Part shown: piece after piece, positions 8,349 through 17,137 of the stretch | How positions within the stretch are numbered: the first letter of the stretch is position 1 | Layout of the letters: the number at the start of each line of letters is the position of its first letter | Assembly (NCBI RefSeq): GCF_004358185.1 | Contig: NZ_SMUV01000065.1 | Location: forward strand, 86,218-150,217 | DNA from: Antarcticimicrobium luteum | GTDB taxonomy: Bacteria; Pseudomonadota; Alphaproteobacteria; Rhodobacterales; Rhodobacteraceae | Direction of reading: 5' to 3' | Length of the DNA: 64,000 bases | Position numbers and translations under genes: made by a program | The notes under the pieces: model-generated | Databases searched by the model: none | What the model was told of the DNA's origin: nothing | The model's input: only the letters and a program-made list of their open reading frames with translations

Positions 8349-10079
8349 ATGACCGATCCCGATGCAAAACCCCGCAAGCTGCGCTCGCGCGTCACCACCG
8401 ACGGGCTCGACCGTGTCCCCCACCGCGCCTTCTATCGCGGCCAGGGGCTGGACGACGACGCCATTTCCCGCCCGATGATCGGCGTGGTCAGCACCGCCGG
8501 CGAAACCTCGCCCTGCAACGCCAATCTGGGCGATCAGGCCGCGCATGCCTATCGCGGCGTGCAGGAGGCGGGCGGAACCCCCCGGGAATTCACGACAATC
8601 TCCGTCTCCGACGGGTTCTCGATGAACCATCAGGGGATGAAAAACTCGCTGATGTCGCGCGAGGTGATCGCGGATTCGATCGAGCTGGTGATGCGCGGCC
8701 ACGCCTATGACGGGCTGGTGGGATACGGCGGCTGCGACAAGAACCTGCCGGCGATCATCATGGCGATGGTGCGGCTGAACGCGCCGTCGGTCTTTGTCTA
8801 TGGCGGCTCCACCCTGCCGGGGCAGTACAAGGGCAAGACGATCAGCATCCTCGACGCCTACGAGGGGGCCGGGGCAGTGATGACCGGCGAGATGGACCAG
8901 AAGACGCTGGACGAGATGGAGCGCGCGGCGATGCCCACCGTCGGTGCCTGCCCGGGCCAGTTCACCGCCAACACCATGGGCATGGTGTCGGAGGTTCTGG
9001 GCATCGCGCCGCTGGGCTCGTCGCTGATCCCGGCGGTGTTTTCCGAGCGCGCGGCACTCGGGCGCCGGGCCGGCAAGCTGGTGATGGAAATCCTCGAACG
9101 CGGCGGCCCCCTGCCGCGCGATCTGATCACGCGGCAAAGCCTGGAAAACGCCTGTGCCATCGTCGCCGCCACCGGCGGATCGACCAACGCGGGCATGCAC
9201 CTTTCGGCGATCGCGCACGAGGCCGGGATCAAGTTCACCATGGACGATGTCGGTGAAGTTTTCGAACGCACCCCGCTGATCGGCAACCTGCGCCCGGGCG
9301 GGCAGTATTATGCGCTCGACGTGCACCGCCTCGGCGGTGTGCCGGTGATCGTCAGGGAGTTGATCGCCAGCGGGCATATGCACGGGGAAACGCTGACACT
9401 GACCGGCCAGACGCTGGCCGAGGCGGTCGCCGATGCCCCCGCCCCCGACGGCGATGTGATCCACCCGGTTTCCAACGCGCGCGACAGCTCGGGCGGGGTG
9501 ATCGTGCTCAAGGGCAACCTCGCGCCGCAGGGCGCCTTCATCAAGGTGGCCGGGCTGAAGACCCGGGTGCATGAGGGGCCCGCCCGCGTGTTCGAAAGCG
9601 AGGAGGATTGCATGGCCGCCATCCGCAAACGGGACTATGCCGAGGGCGATGTCATCATCATCCGCAACGAGGGGCCCAAGGGCGGCCCGGGCATGCGCGA
9701 GATGCTGGGGCCGACGGCGGTGATCTATGGTCAGGGCATGGGGGAAAAGGTGGCGCTGGTCACCGATGGCCGCTTTTCCGGGGCCACGCGCGGCATGTGC
9801 ATCGGCTATCTCTCGCCCGAGGCGGGGGATGGCGGGCCGCTGGCGCTGGTCGAGAATGGGGATACCATCCGCATCGATACCCGCACGGCCCGCGCCATCG
9901 ATCTTCTGGTCGATGACGAGACGCTGTCGCAGCGCCGCGCCGCACTGCGGGCCCGCCCGCCGCGCCGCCTGGCCGGGTTTCATGAGAAATACGCCGCCCA
10001 GGTGCAAAGCGCCTATTACGGCGCGGTGACCCATTCCGGCGCAGCCGACTGGCCGATGGACGGGCTGGACGATGAATAA
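8349..10079 (+). CDS. IlvD/Edd-family dehydratase (dihydroxy-acid or sugar-acid dehydratase)
   Basis: This 576-residue protein is a full-length member of the family. Fe-S ligands are C56 (PCNAN), C129 (GGCDKN, with carbamylatable K131) and C201 (ACPGQFTANT). The family dehydrates 2,3-dihydroxy acids or sugar acids to 2-oxo acids. It could be the biosynthetic IlvD, but it is embedded between an FAH hydratase and a beta-hydroxyacid dehydrogenase and has no isoleucine/valine neighbours, so a catabolic aldonate or branched hydroxy-acid substrate is more likely. It overlaps the next gene by 8 bases. Confidence 0.88.
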   Translation: MTDPDAKPRKLRSRVTTDGLDRVPHRAFYRGQGLDDDAISRPMIGVVSTAGETSPCNANLGDQAAHAYRGVQEAGGTPREFTTISVSDGFSMNHQGMKNSLMSREVIADSIELVMRGHAYDGLVGYGGCDKNLPAIIMAMVRLNAPSVFVYGGSTLPGQYKGKTISILDAYEGAGAVMTGEMDQKTLDEMERAAMPTVGACPGQFTANTMGMVSEVLGIAPLGSSLIPAVFSERAALGRRAGKLVMEILERGGPLPRDLITRQSLENACAIVAATGGSTNAGMHLSAIAHEAGIKFTMDDVGEVFERTPLIGNLRPGGQYYALDVHRLGGVPVIVRELIASGHMHGETLTLTGQTLAEAVADAPAPDGDVIHPVSNARDSSGGVIVLKGNLAPQGAFIKVAGLKTRVHEGPARVFESEEDCMAAIRKRDYAEGDVIIIRNEGPKGGPGMREMLGPTAVIYGQGMGEKVALVTDGRFSGATRGMCIGYLSPEAGDGGPLALVENGDTIRIDTRTARAIDLLVDDETLSQRRAALRARPPRRLAGFHEKYAAQVQSAYYGAVTHSGAADWPMDGLDDE

Positions 10080-10947
10080 CCCGCGGCTGGGATACCTCGG
10101 CACCGGGCTGATGGGCGGGCCGATGGTGCTGAACCTGCTGAAGGCGGGCTACGAGGTGACGGTCTGGAACCGCACCGCGTCGAAATGCGACGAGGCCGTT
10201 GCCGCCGGTGCCCGGCGCGCCGACAGCCCGGCGGATCTGGCCCGTCACAGCGACGTGGTGATGGCCTGCCTGACCAATGCCGCCGCCGTCGAGGCGGTGC
10301 TGTTTGGCCCCGATGGGGTGGCCGGGGTCGCGGGACCGACGCTGTTCGTCGATTTCTCCTCGATGGACCCGGAGCAGACCAAGGCCTTCGGCGCCCGCCT
10401 ACGCGCGGCCAACGGCATGGGCTGGGTCGATGCCCCGGTCTCCGGCGGCACGCCGGCGGCGACCTCCGGTACGCTGACCATCATGGCCGGCGGCACGGCG
10501 GAGGATTTCGCCCGGGCCGAACCGCTGATGGCCCCTCTGGCGCAGCGGGTCACCCATATGGGGCCTGCGGGCAGCGGCCAGATGACCAAGCTGGTGAACC
10601 AGATCATCTCGGGCTGCACCATGGCGGTAGTGGCCGAGGCGGTGCAGTTCGCCAAGTCCAGCGGCGTCGATGCCACCAGGCTGACCGAGGCGCTGGCCGG
10701 AGGGTTCGCCGATTCCAAACCGTTCCAGCTGCTCGCCCCGCGCATGGCGACCGAAAGCTTCGAGAATCCACTGGGGACCGTCGCGATGATGCTCAAGGAT
10801 CTCGATACCGTGGCCGAGGTCGGCGGCCCCGCCGCCCCCCTGCCGATGACCGAAACCGCCCGTGCGCTGATGCGCGTGGCCTGCGATCAGGGCCACGCGG
10901 AAGAGGATATTTCGACCATCATCCTGACGCTGAAAGGCATGGCATGA
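10072..10947 (+). CDS. NAD(P)-dependent beta-hydroxyacid dehydrogenase (3-hydroxyisobutyrate/tartronate-semialdehyde type)
   Basis: This 291-residue protein has the Rossmann motif LGYLGTGLMGGPM near the N terminus, the substrate motif DAPVSGG at 120-126, and catalytic K173 with N176 in GSGQMTKLVNQ. The family oxidises beta-hydroxy acids or reduces tartronate/malonate semialdehydes. It overlaps the dehydratase by 8 bases and the decarboxylase by 4 bases (ATGA), so the three are translationally coupled. The exact substrate is not readable. A semialdehyde formed from a malonate-type intermediate would fit the downstream decarboxylase. Confidence 0.88.
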   Translation: MNNPRLGYLGTGLMGGPMVLNLLKAGYEVTVWNRTASKCDEAVAAGARRADSPADLARHSDVVMACLTNAAAVEAVLFGPDGVAGVAGPTLFVDFSSMDPEQTKAFGARLRAANGMGWVDAPVSGGTPAATSGTLTIMAGGTAEDFARAEPLMAPLAQRVTHMGPAGSGQMTKLVNQIISGCTMAVVAEAVQFAKSSGVDATRLTEALAGGFADSKPFQLLAPRMATESFENPLGTVAMMLKDLDTVAEVGGPAAPLPMTETARALMRVACDQGHAEEDISTIILTLKGMA

Positions 10948-11645
10948 CCCGCATCGGCCTGATCGTTCCCCCTGCCGCCGGCGCGGTGCCGCCGGAGCCG
11001 CCGCAACTCTATCCCGATCTGGAGTTCATCGCGGTCGGCCTCGGCATCCCCGAGGTTACGGCAGAGGGGTTCAATCAGGTGATCGGCCGGCTGTCCGATC
11101 TGGCCGGGGAATTGCGGGCGCGCGGCGCCGAGGCGGTCTCGCTGATGGGCACATCGCTGAGCTTCTATCGCGGACCCGAAGGGAATGCCGAGGTGCTGGC
11201 GGCGCTGCGGGACGGCAGCGGAGTGCCGGCGACGACGATGACCGACTCCGTGTTGGAGGCGCTGTCCGCCGTCGGCGCGAAACGGGTGGCCGTCGGCACC
11301 GCCTATACCGATCCGGTGAATGCCGCGCTCACCCGATATCTGACCGCCAGCGGCTATGAGCTCGCCTCGCTGGAGGCGATGCACCTGAAAACGGTCGAGG
11401 AGGTCTTTGCCACCACCGACGCCGATCTGATCGCGCTGGGGGACCGGGCCATCGCCGCAGCGGGGGGCGCCGATTGCCTGTTCATCTCCTGCGGCGGGTT
11501 GCACACCCTGCCGGTGATCCCGGTGCTGGAGGCGGCGCATGGCCTGCCGGTGATTTCCAGCGCCACCGCCGGCGCCTGGGGCGCGGCGCGGCTGGCCGGG
11601 CATTCGGGCCGCGCGCCGGGACATGGGCGGCTGTTCGAGATCTGA
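10944..11645 (+). CDS. Arylmalonate decarboxylase-like protein (Asp/Glu racemase superfamily)
   Basis: This 233-residue protein resembles the Bordetella arylmalonate decarboxylase (AMDase) along its whole length, from IVPPAAG at residues 7-13 to RPGHGRLFEI-like end. The oxyanion pocket motif MGTSLSFYRG is at 68-77, and the single catalytic Cys is C183 in ISCGGL, five residues before the C188 numbering of AMDase. Y121 matches Y126; F43 replaces Y48. The absence of a first active-site Cys separates it from racemases and maleate isomerases. AMDase removes CO2 from disubstituted malonates without cofactor; its natural substrate is not established. The gene ends the plus-strand unit and is followed by a hairpin. 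Confidence 0.85.
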   Translation: MTRIGLIVPPAAGAVPPEPPQLYPDLEFIAVGLGIPEVTAEGFNQVIGRLSDLAGELRARGAEAVSLMGTSLSFYRGPEGNAEVLAALRDGSGVPATTMTDSVLEALSAVGAKRVAVGTAYTDPVNAALTRYLTASGYELASLEAMHLKTVEEVFATTDADLIALGDRAIAAAGGADCLFISCGGLHTLPVIPVLEAAHGLPVISSATAGAWGAARLAGHSGRAPGHGRLFEI

Positions 11646-11689
11646 GGCAAGGGCACCTGCCCGGTCGGCAGCCGGGCCATTGCGAACCC

Positions 11690-11721
11690 AAAGGGCCGCC
11701 CCGCTGACGGGACGGCCCTTT
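11690..11721. terminator. Bidirectional hairpin between decarboxylase and RidA genes
   Basis: AAAGGGCCG and its perfect complement CGGCCCTTT form a 9-bp stem (11690-11698 with 11713-11721), extended inward by CCC/GGG pairs. It lies between convergent genes and is followed by TCTTC on the plus strand, a weak T-rich tail. It probably terminates both operons. Confidence 0.65.
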
Positions 11722-11742
11722 CTTCATCGCAATTCGCTCCGC

Positions 11743-12141
11743 CTATTGCGGAATATGCGCCGTCGCCTCGATCTCCAGCAGCGCCTCGTCCTCCAGCAGA
11801 TCGGCCACCACCAACAACGACATGGCCGGGAAATTGCGCCCCAGCACCGCGCGATAGGATTTGCCGATCTCGGCCTGATGCGCCATGTATTCCGCCTTGT
11901 CCTTGACGAACCAGGTCAGCCGCGTGATGTGCTCGGCGCCGCCGCCGGCGGCCTCGACCACGTCGAGGATATTCTTCAGAACCTGTTCCATCTGGCCGAT
12001 GAAATCGTGCCGTTCGAACCGCTGATCGGCGGTCCAGCCGATCTGCCCGCCCACGTAGAGCGTTCCGTCCGCGGCCAGGATGCCGTTGGCATAGCCCTTG
12101 GCCGGCGCCCATCCTTCGGGCTGGATAACCTTGTGCGTCAT
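11743..12141 (-). CDS. RidA-family protein with substituted carboxylate-binding Arg
   Basis: This 132-residue YjgF/YER057c/UK114 protein is the last gene of the tryptophan/anthranilate operon. Classical RidA hydrolyses 2-aminoacrylate enamines and binds the substrate carboxylate with Arg of the PxRxxxxV segment. Here that segment reads FPAMSLLVV, so Met replaces the Arg, and the usual VEIEA strand is LEIEATA. The change suggests a substrate without a free carboxylate. The monooxygenase/reductase of this operon yields an enamine CoA thioester, an attractive substrate; this is inference. The ATG at 12141 has AAAGG upstream. The gap to kynU is 26 bases. Confidence 0.85.
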   Translation of the reverse strand: MTHKVIQPEGWAPAKGYANGILAADGTLYVGGQIGWTADQRFERHDFIGQMEQVLKNILDVVEAAGGGAEHITRLTWFVKDKAEYMAHQAEIGKSYRAVLGRNFPAMSLLVVADLLEDEALLEIEATAHIPQ

Positions 12142-12167
12142 GTCGTGCCTTTCCGTTCCGTTCTGTC

Positions 12168-13364
12168 TCAGGTCACCCGCGAGCGGGTCTGGTATTTCGC
12201 GTCGCGCCACAGCTCCTGCCCGATCACCTCTTCGATGATCTCGGCCGCCGCCACCACGTCGCCCTCGTCGATGTAAAGCGGGGTGAAGCCAAAGCGCATG
12301 ATGTCGGGCGCCCGGAAATCGCCGATCACGCCGCGGTCGATCAGTGCCTGCATGGCTGCATAACCATGCTCGAACCGGAACGAGACCTGGCTGCCCCGGA
12401 TCGCGCCGTCGCGCGGGGTGGCGAGTTCAAGCTGCGGGCAGCGCACCTCGACCTCGGCGATGAACCGCTCGGTCAGCGCCAGCGAGGCGGCGCGCAGGTC
12501 CGCCATATCCACCCCGTCCCAGGCGGCGAGCGCCTGTTGCAACACCGCCAGTTGCAGGATCGGCGGTGTGCCGACCCGCAACCTTTCGGTCGACATCGCG
12601 GGGCGATAGTGCCGCTCCATCGCAAAGGGCGCGTCATGGCCCAGCCAGCCCGACAGCGCCGGCTGCACCTCCTCGACGATATCGGGGCGGGCATAGATGA
12701 AGGCCGGCGCGCCGGGACCGCCGTTGAGGTATTTGTAGGAACAGCCCACCGCGAATTCGCAGTTGCTGCCCGCGAGGTCTACCGGCACCGCGCCGGCGCT
12801 GTGCGCCAGATCCCAGATCATCACAGCGCCCGCCGCATGGGCGCGTCTGGTGATCGCCTGCATGTCGTGCATCCGCCCGCTGCGGTAATCCACATGGGTC
12901 AGCATCACGACCGCGACGTCCTCGGTGATGGCCTCGGCCACCGCCTCGGGGTCGGGGGTGCGCAACTCGTACCCCTGCCCCAGCAGCCCGACCAGCCCCT
13001 CGGCCATGTAGAGATCGGAGGGGAAGTTGCCGTTGTCGGACAGGATCACCTTTCGGCCCGGGCGCATCTTCAGCGCGGCGGCCAGCGCCTGATAGACCTT
13101 GATCGACAGCGTGTCGCCGGTGGCGACGCTGCCCGCGGGCGCGCCGATCAGCTGGCCGATCCGGTCGCCCACAACGCGTGGCAGCTCCATCCATCCGGCG
13201 CTGTTCCAGGCCTTGATCAGTTCGCCGCCCCATTCGGCGCGCATCACCTCGCTCACCCGCTCCACCGCGCCCTTCGGCAGCGGCCCCAGCGAGTTTCCGT
13301 CGAGATAAAGGACGCCCTCGGGCAGATCGAACAGATCCTTTCGGGGCAAGGTCGATTGGGTCAT
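12168..13364 (-). CDS. kynU: Kynureninase
   Basis: This 398-residue PLP enzyme cleaves L-kynurenine to anthranilate and alanine. Features are the N-terminal YLDGNSLGP, the DLAHSAG aspartate motif, and the PLP lysine in GCSYKYLNGGPG, all at family positions. The ATG at 13364 with GGAG upstream was preferred to an earlier in-frame ATG. It starts 2 bases after kynA ends. Together with kynA it converts tryptophan to anthranilate; the formamidase step between them has no gene in this operon. Confidence 0.95.
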   Translation of the reverse strand: MTQSTLPRKDLFDLPEGVLYLDGNSLGPLPKGAVERVSEVMRAEWGGELIKAWNSAGWMELPRVVGDRIGQLIGAPAGSVATGDTLSIKVYQALAAALKMRPGRKVILSDNGNFPSDLYMAEGLVGLLGQGYELRTPDPEAVAEAITEDVAVVMLTHVDYRSGRMHDMQAITRRAHAAGAVMIWDLAHSAGAVPVDLAGSNCEFAVGCSYKYLNGGPGAPAFIYARPDIVEEVQPALSGWLGHDAPFAMERHYRPAMSTERLRVGTPPILQLAVLQQALAAWDGVDMADLRAASLALTERFIAEVEVRCPQLELATPRDGAIRGSQVSFRFEHGYAAMQALIDRGVIGDFRAPDIMRFGFTPLYIDEGDVVAAAEIIEEVIGQELWRDAKYQTRSRVT

Positions 13365-13366
13365 CG

Positions 13367-14206
13367 TCACAATTCTCCGCGCAAATGCCAAAGTTCAGGA
13401 AACAGCTCCACCTCCAGCATCCGGCGCAGGTATTGCACGCCAGAGGTGCCGCCGGTGCCGCGCTTGAAGCCGATCACCCGTTCCACCGTGGTGACATGGT
13501 TGAACCGCCAGCGGCGGAAGTAGTCCTCCAGATCCACCAGTTTTTCGCCCAGCTCGTACAGCGTCCACCAGCTGTCGACATCCTCATAGACCTGCTTCCA
13601 CTTCGCCTGCACCTCGGGCAGCGCCTTGTGCGGCTGATCCAGTTGCGGCGCGGGCACCTGCGCCTCGGGCCCGTCGATGGTGGTAAAGAGCAGCCGGATC
13701 ACGTCGTCGTAGAAACTGGGCCGCGCCAGTTCCCCGGCCAGCATCGCATGCACCTGCGGCACATGCGCGTGCGGTTTGAGCATGTTGGGATTCCGGTTGC
13801 CCAGGATGTATTCGATCATCCGGTACTGATACGACTGGAACCCCGAGGACGGCCCCAGCGCCTCGCGGAAGCGGGTGTAATCGGCCGGCGTCATGGTGCG
13901 CAGCACGTCCCAGGCGTTGTTGAGCTGTTCAAAGATGCGGCTGACCCGCGCCAGCATCTTGAACGCCTGCGGCATCCGGCCCGCGTTCATCGCGTCGCGG
14001 GCGCCCGCCATCTCGTGAATGGCCAGCTTCATCCACAGCTCGCTGGTCTGGTGCTGGATGATGAACAGCATCTCGTCATGCGCGCCGCTCAGCGGGCGCT
14101 GCTGCTCCAGCAGCGCGTCCAGCCCCAGATAATCGCCATAGGACATGGCGTCGGCAAAGCTCATCCTTGCGCCTTCGGCGCCGGGATCATAGGCGGATCC
14201 GGTCAT
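13367..14206 (-). CDS. kynA: Tryptophan 2,3-dioxygenase
   Basis: This 279-residue heme dioxygenase opens the indole ring of L-tryptophan to N-formylkynurenine. The family block FIIQHQTSELWMKL is present, as are SSGFQSYQYR and the heme-ligand histidine region RWRFNHV with GTGGTSGV near the C terminus. It overlaps the preceding CoA ligase by 4 bases (ATGA), which couples tryptophan ring opening to anthranilate activation in one transcript. Confidence 0.96.
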   Translation of the reverse strand: MTGSAYDPGAEGARMSFADAMSYGDYLGLDALLEQQRPLSGAHDEMLFIIQHQTSELWMKLAIHEMAGARDAMNAGRMPQAFKMLARVSRIFEQLNNAWDVLRTMTPADYTRFREALGPSSGFQSYQYRMIEYILGNRNPNMLKPHAHVPQVHAMLAGELARPSFYDDVIRLLFTTIDGPEAQVPAPQLDQPHKALPEVQAKWKQVYEDVDSWWTLYELGEKLVDLEDYFRRWRFNHVTTVERVIGFKRGTGGTSGVQYLRRMLEVELFPELWHLRGEL

Positions 14207-15822
14207 TTCGCGTCTCGCAGTCTGAAGCGTTGAATCTTGCCGGACTCGGTCTTGGGCAACTCCTTGGCGAAGACCACCGAGCGCGGGTATTTATAGGGCG
14301 CGATCGTTGCCTTGACGTGGTCCTGCAACAGCTTGGCCGTCAACTCGCCCGGCGTATGCCCCGCACCAAGGACCACATGCGCCTCGACGATCTGGCCGCG
14401 CGCCTCGTCCGGCGCGCCGATCACCGCGCATTCCAGCACCGCCTCATGCGCCAGCAGCGCCGCCTCGACCTCGGGGCCGGCGATGTTGTAGCCCGCCGAC
14501 AGGATGATGTCGTCATTGCGCGCGGCAAAGTGGAAATAGCCCTCCTCGTCCTGCACGAAGGCGTCTCCGGTGACGTTCCAGCCGTCCTGGACATAGTCGG
14601 TCTGCCGCTGCCCGCCGAGATAGCGGCAACCGGTCGGACCGCGCACCGCCAGCCGCCCCACCTCTCCGCGCGGCATCTCCTGGCCATCCTCGCCGATCAC
14701 CCTGGCCTCATAGCCGGCCACCGGTTTGCCGGTGCAGGCGGGTTTGTAGTCGTCGAAGCGGTTGGTGATGAAGATATGCAGCATCTCGGTCGCGCCGATG
14801 CCGTCCAGCATCGGCTTGCCGGTCTTCAGCATCCACTGCTCGAACACCGGCGCCGGCAGGGTTTCCCCGGCCGATACCGCGGCACGCAGCGAGGACAGAT
14901 CCGCCCCCTCTTCCATCGCCACCAGCATGGCGCGATAGGCGGTCGGCGCGGTAAAACAGACCGTCGCCTTGTAGGTCTCGATGATCTCGATCATGTTCGG
15001 CGGCGAGGCGTTTTCCAACAGTGTCGCCGCCGCCCCGAAGCGCAGCGGAAAGATCGCCAGCCCGCCAAGACCAAAGGTAAAGGCCAGCGGCGGCGAGCCG
15101 ATGAACACATCATCGGGCGTGACGTTCAGCACCTCCTTGGCATAGCCGTCGGCGATGATCAGAAGATCGCGGTGAAAATGCATCGTCCCCTTGGGCTCTC
15201 CGGTGGAGCCGGAGGTGAAGCCGATCAGCGCCACGTCGTCCTGCGCGGTGTCCACCGCGTCGAACGTCACCGGTTTCTGCAGGGCCAGCCGGTCCAGTTC
15301 CGCGTCGTGGTTGGAAGTGCCGTCAAAGCCGACCACGGTTTCCAGCACGTCGCTGTCCTTGGCGCAGGCGATCATCTCTTCCATCAGGCGAGTGTCGCAG
15401 AGCGCATGGGTGATCTCGGCCTTGTCCACGTATTTGGCCAACTCGCCCGCGCGCAGCATCGGCATCGTGTTGACCACCACCGCGCCCGCCTTGGTCGCCG
15501 CCAGCCAGCAGGCCACCATCGCCGGGTTGTTGGCCGAGCGGATCATCACCCGGTTGCCCGGCTTGACGCCAAAATCGTCAACCAGCACATGCGCCAGCCG
15601 GCTGGTCCAGTCGGACAGCTCCTTGTAGGTGCGCCGCCGCCCGTTGCCGATCAGCGCGGTATGATCGCCAAAGCCCCGGGCCACCATGGCGTCGGTCAGT
15701 TCCACCGCCGCGTTCAACCGGTCAGGATAGTCGAACCCGTCCAGCAGAAGGTCGGGCCAGGTCTCCGGCGCCGGCAGGTTGTCGCGGGTGAATGTATCGC
15801 TATGGGCAGATGGTCTGAGCAT
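14203..15822 (-). CDS. abmG: 2-aminobenzoate (anthranilate)-CoA ligase, benzoate-CoA ligase family
   Basis: This 539-residue ANL ligase has the P-loop GFTSGSTGEPKG, the AMP motif GATEMLHI and the C-terminal adenylation lysine in KTESGKIQR. It belongs to the benzoate-CoA ligase group. The operon supplies anthranilate from kynurenine and contains the dedicated 2-aminobenzoyl-CoA monooxygenase/reductase, so anthranilate is the expected acid. The specificity is inferred from context and not from pocket residues. A GGAGAGG site precedes the ATG. There is a 77-base gap to the acyl-CoA dehydrogenase upstream. Confidence 0.88.
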   Translation of the reverse strand: MLRPSAHSDTFTRDNLPAPETWPDLLLDGFDYPDRLNAAVELTDAMVARGFGDHTALIGNGRRRTYKELSDWTSRLAHVLVDDFGVKPGNRVMIRSANNPAMVACWLAATKAGAVVVNTMPMLRAGELAKYVDKAEITHALCDTRLMEEMIACAKDSDVLETVVGFDGTSNHDAELDRLALQKPVTFDAVDTAQDDVALIGFTSGSTGEPKGTMHFHRDLLIIADGYAKEVLNVTPDDVFIGSPPLAFTFGLGGLAIFPLRFGAAATLLENASPPNMIEIIETYKATVCFTAPTAYRAMLVAMEEGADLSSLRAAVSAGETLPAPVFEQWMLKTGKPMLDGIGATEMLHIFITNRFDDYKPACTGKPVAGYEARVIGEDGQEMPRGEVGRLAVRGPTGCRYLGGQRQTDYVQDGWNVTGDAFVQDEEGYFHFAARNDDIILSAGYNIAGPEVEAALLAHEAVLECAVIGAPDEARGQIVEAHVVLGAGHTPGELTAKLLQDHVKATIAPYKYPRSVVFAKELPKTESGKIQRFRLRDAK

Positions 15823-15899
15823 ATGTGTCTTACCTCTCCTGAATGGCGCCGGGCTCCACCGTCTGTCGCGGCTTGGCCCCGGCCCTGTCGGTCTTGCGC

Positions 15900-17063
15900 C
15901 TAACCTTGCTGGAACGCCCCCAACGCCTGGCGCGCGATGACCACGCGCTGGACGTCCGAGGCCCCCTCGTAGATGCGCAGCGCGCGGATCTCACGGTACA
16001 GTTTTTCCACCGTCTCGCCCGATCGCACGCCATCGCCGCCGTGCAGCTGCACCGCCTTGTCGATCACCTGCTGCGCCCGGTCGGTGGCGAAAAGCTTGGC
16101 CATCGCCGCCTCGCGGGTGACCCGCGGCGCGCCGCTGTCCTTGGTCCAGGCGGCGCGATAGACCAGCAGCGCGGCAGCGTCCACATCCAGTGCCATGTCG
16201 GCGATATGGCCCTGCACCATCTGCAGATCGAACAGCGGTGCGCCCTGCACCTTGCGCGTGGTGACGCGGTGCAGCGCCTCGTCCAGCGCCCGGCGGGCAA
16301 ACCCCAGCGCCGCGGCCGCGACGGTGGAGCGGAAGACGTCCAGCACCGACATGGCGATCCGGAACCCGGCGCCCGCCTCTCCCAGAAGGGCCGAGACCGG
16401 GATCCGGCAATCGGTGAAGTGCAGCGTCGCCAAGGGGTGCGGCGCGATCACCTCCAGCCGTTCGGCGATCTCAAGCCCGGGCGTATCCGCCGGCACAATG
16501 AAGCACGACAGCCCCTTGGCGCCCGGCGCCTCGCCCGTGCGGGCGAAGACGCAGTAGACATCGGCAATGCCGCCGTTGGAGATCCAGGTCTTCTCACCAT
16601 TCAGCACGAAATGGTCGCCGTCGCGGGTCGCCGTCATCGCCGAATTGGCAACGTCCGAGCCGGAGGCCGGTTCGGTCAGAGCGAAGGCCGAGATCACCTT
16701 GCCCGCCCGGGTCTGCGTCAGCCATTCGCCGCGCTGCGCCGGCGTGCCGAACAGCGAGATCGCCCCGGTGCCCAGCCCCTGCATCGCAAAGGCGAAATCG
16801 GCCAGACCGTCATGGCGCGCCAGCGTCTCGCGGATCAGGCACAGGCTGCGCACATCGAGGCCCGTCCCGGTCTCCGGATCGACGGCGGAATGGGTCAGGA
16901 ACCCGGCCTCGCCCAGCCCGGGCACCAGCGCGCGGCAGGCGGCATCGGTGTCGGAATGGTCGATGGCGGACAGATGCGACTGCGCCCAGCTCTCCAATGC
17001 GTCGGCCAGCGCCTTGTGGCGCGGCTCGAAAAACGGCCAGTCCAGAAAACTGCGGTCGGACAT
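15900..17063 (-). CDS. Acyl-CoA dehydrogenase
   Basis: This 387-residue FAD enzyme has the ACAD signatures [12 protein letters not shown] and [10 protein letters not shown], and the C-terminal [13 protein letters not shown] holding the catalytic Glu. It oxidises an acyl-CoA to the 2-enoyl-CoA. In the aerobic 2-aminobenzoyl-CoA pathway an acyl-CoA dehydrogenase works on the alicyclic products after dearomatisation, and this is the likely task here. The ATG at 17063 has a GGGGAGGGG ribosome site; the frame upstream shows no ACAD sequence. A 74-base gap separates it from the enoyl-CoA hydratase. Confidence 0.92.
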   Translation of the reverse strand: MSDRSFLDWPFFEPRHKALADALESWAQSHLSAIDHSDTDAACRALVPGLGEAGFLTHSAVDPETGTGLDVRSLCLIRETLARHDGLADFAFAMQGLGTGAISLFGTPAQRGEWLTQTRAGKVISAFALTEPASGSDVANSAMTATRDGDHFVLNGEKTWISNGGIADVYCVFARTGEAPGAKGLSCFIVPADTPGLEIAERLEVIAPHPLATLHFTDCRIPVSALLGEAGAGFRIAMSVLDVFRSTVAAAALGFARRALDEALHRVTTRKVQGAPLFDLQMVQGHIADMALDVDAAALLVYRAAWTKDSGAPRVTREAAMAKLFATDRAQQVIDKAVQLHGGDGVRSGETVEKLYREIRALRIYEGASDVQRVVIARQALGAFQQG

Positions 17064-17137
17064 ATGCGCCCCTCCCCTTCTTCTCGTTTCAAATACTCCC
17101 GCTGGAGGCGACCCGACGCCGCCCCCGCGCGAGCCGG

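Noticed and set aside
8319..10103. 594-codon minus-strand open frame opposite the IlvD/Edd gene
   Set aside because: Its translation is His/Arg/Gly-rich with no motif, while the plus strand has all Fe-S ligands of the dehydratase.
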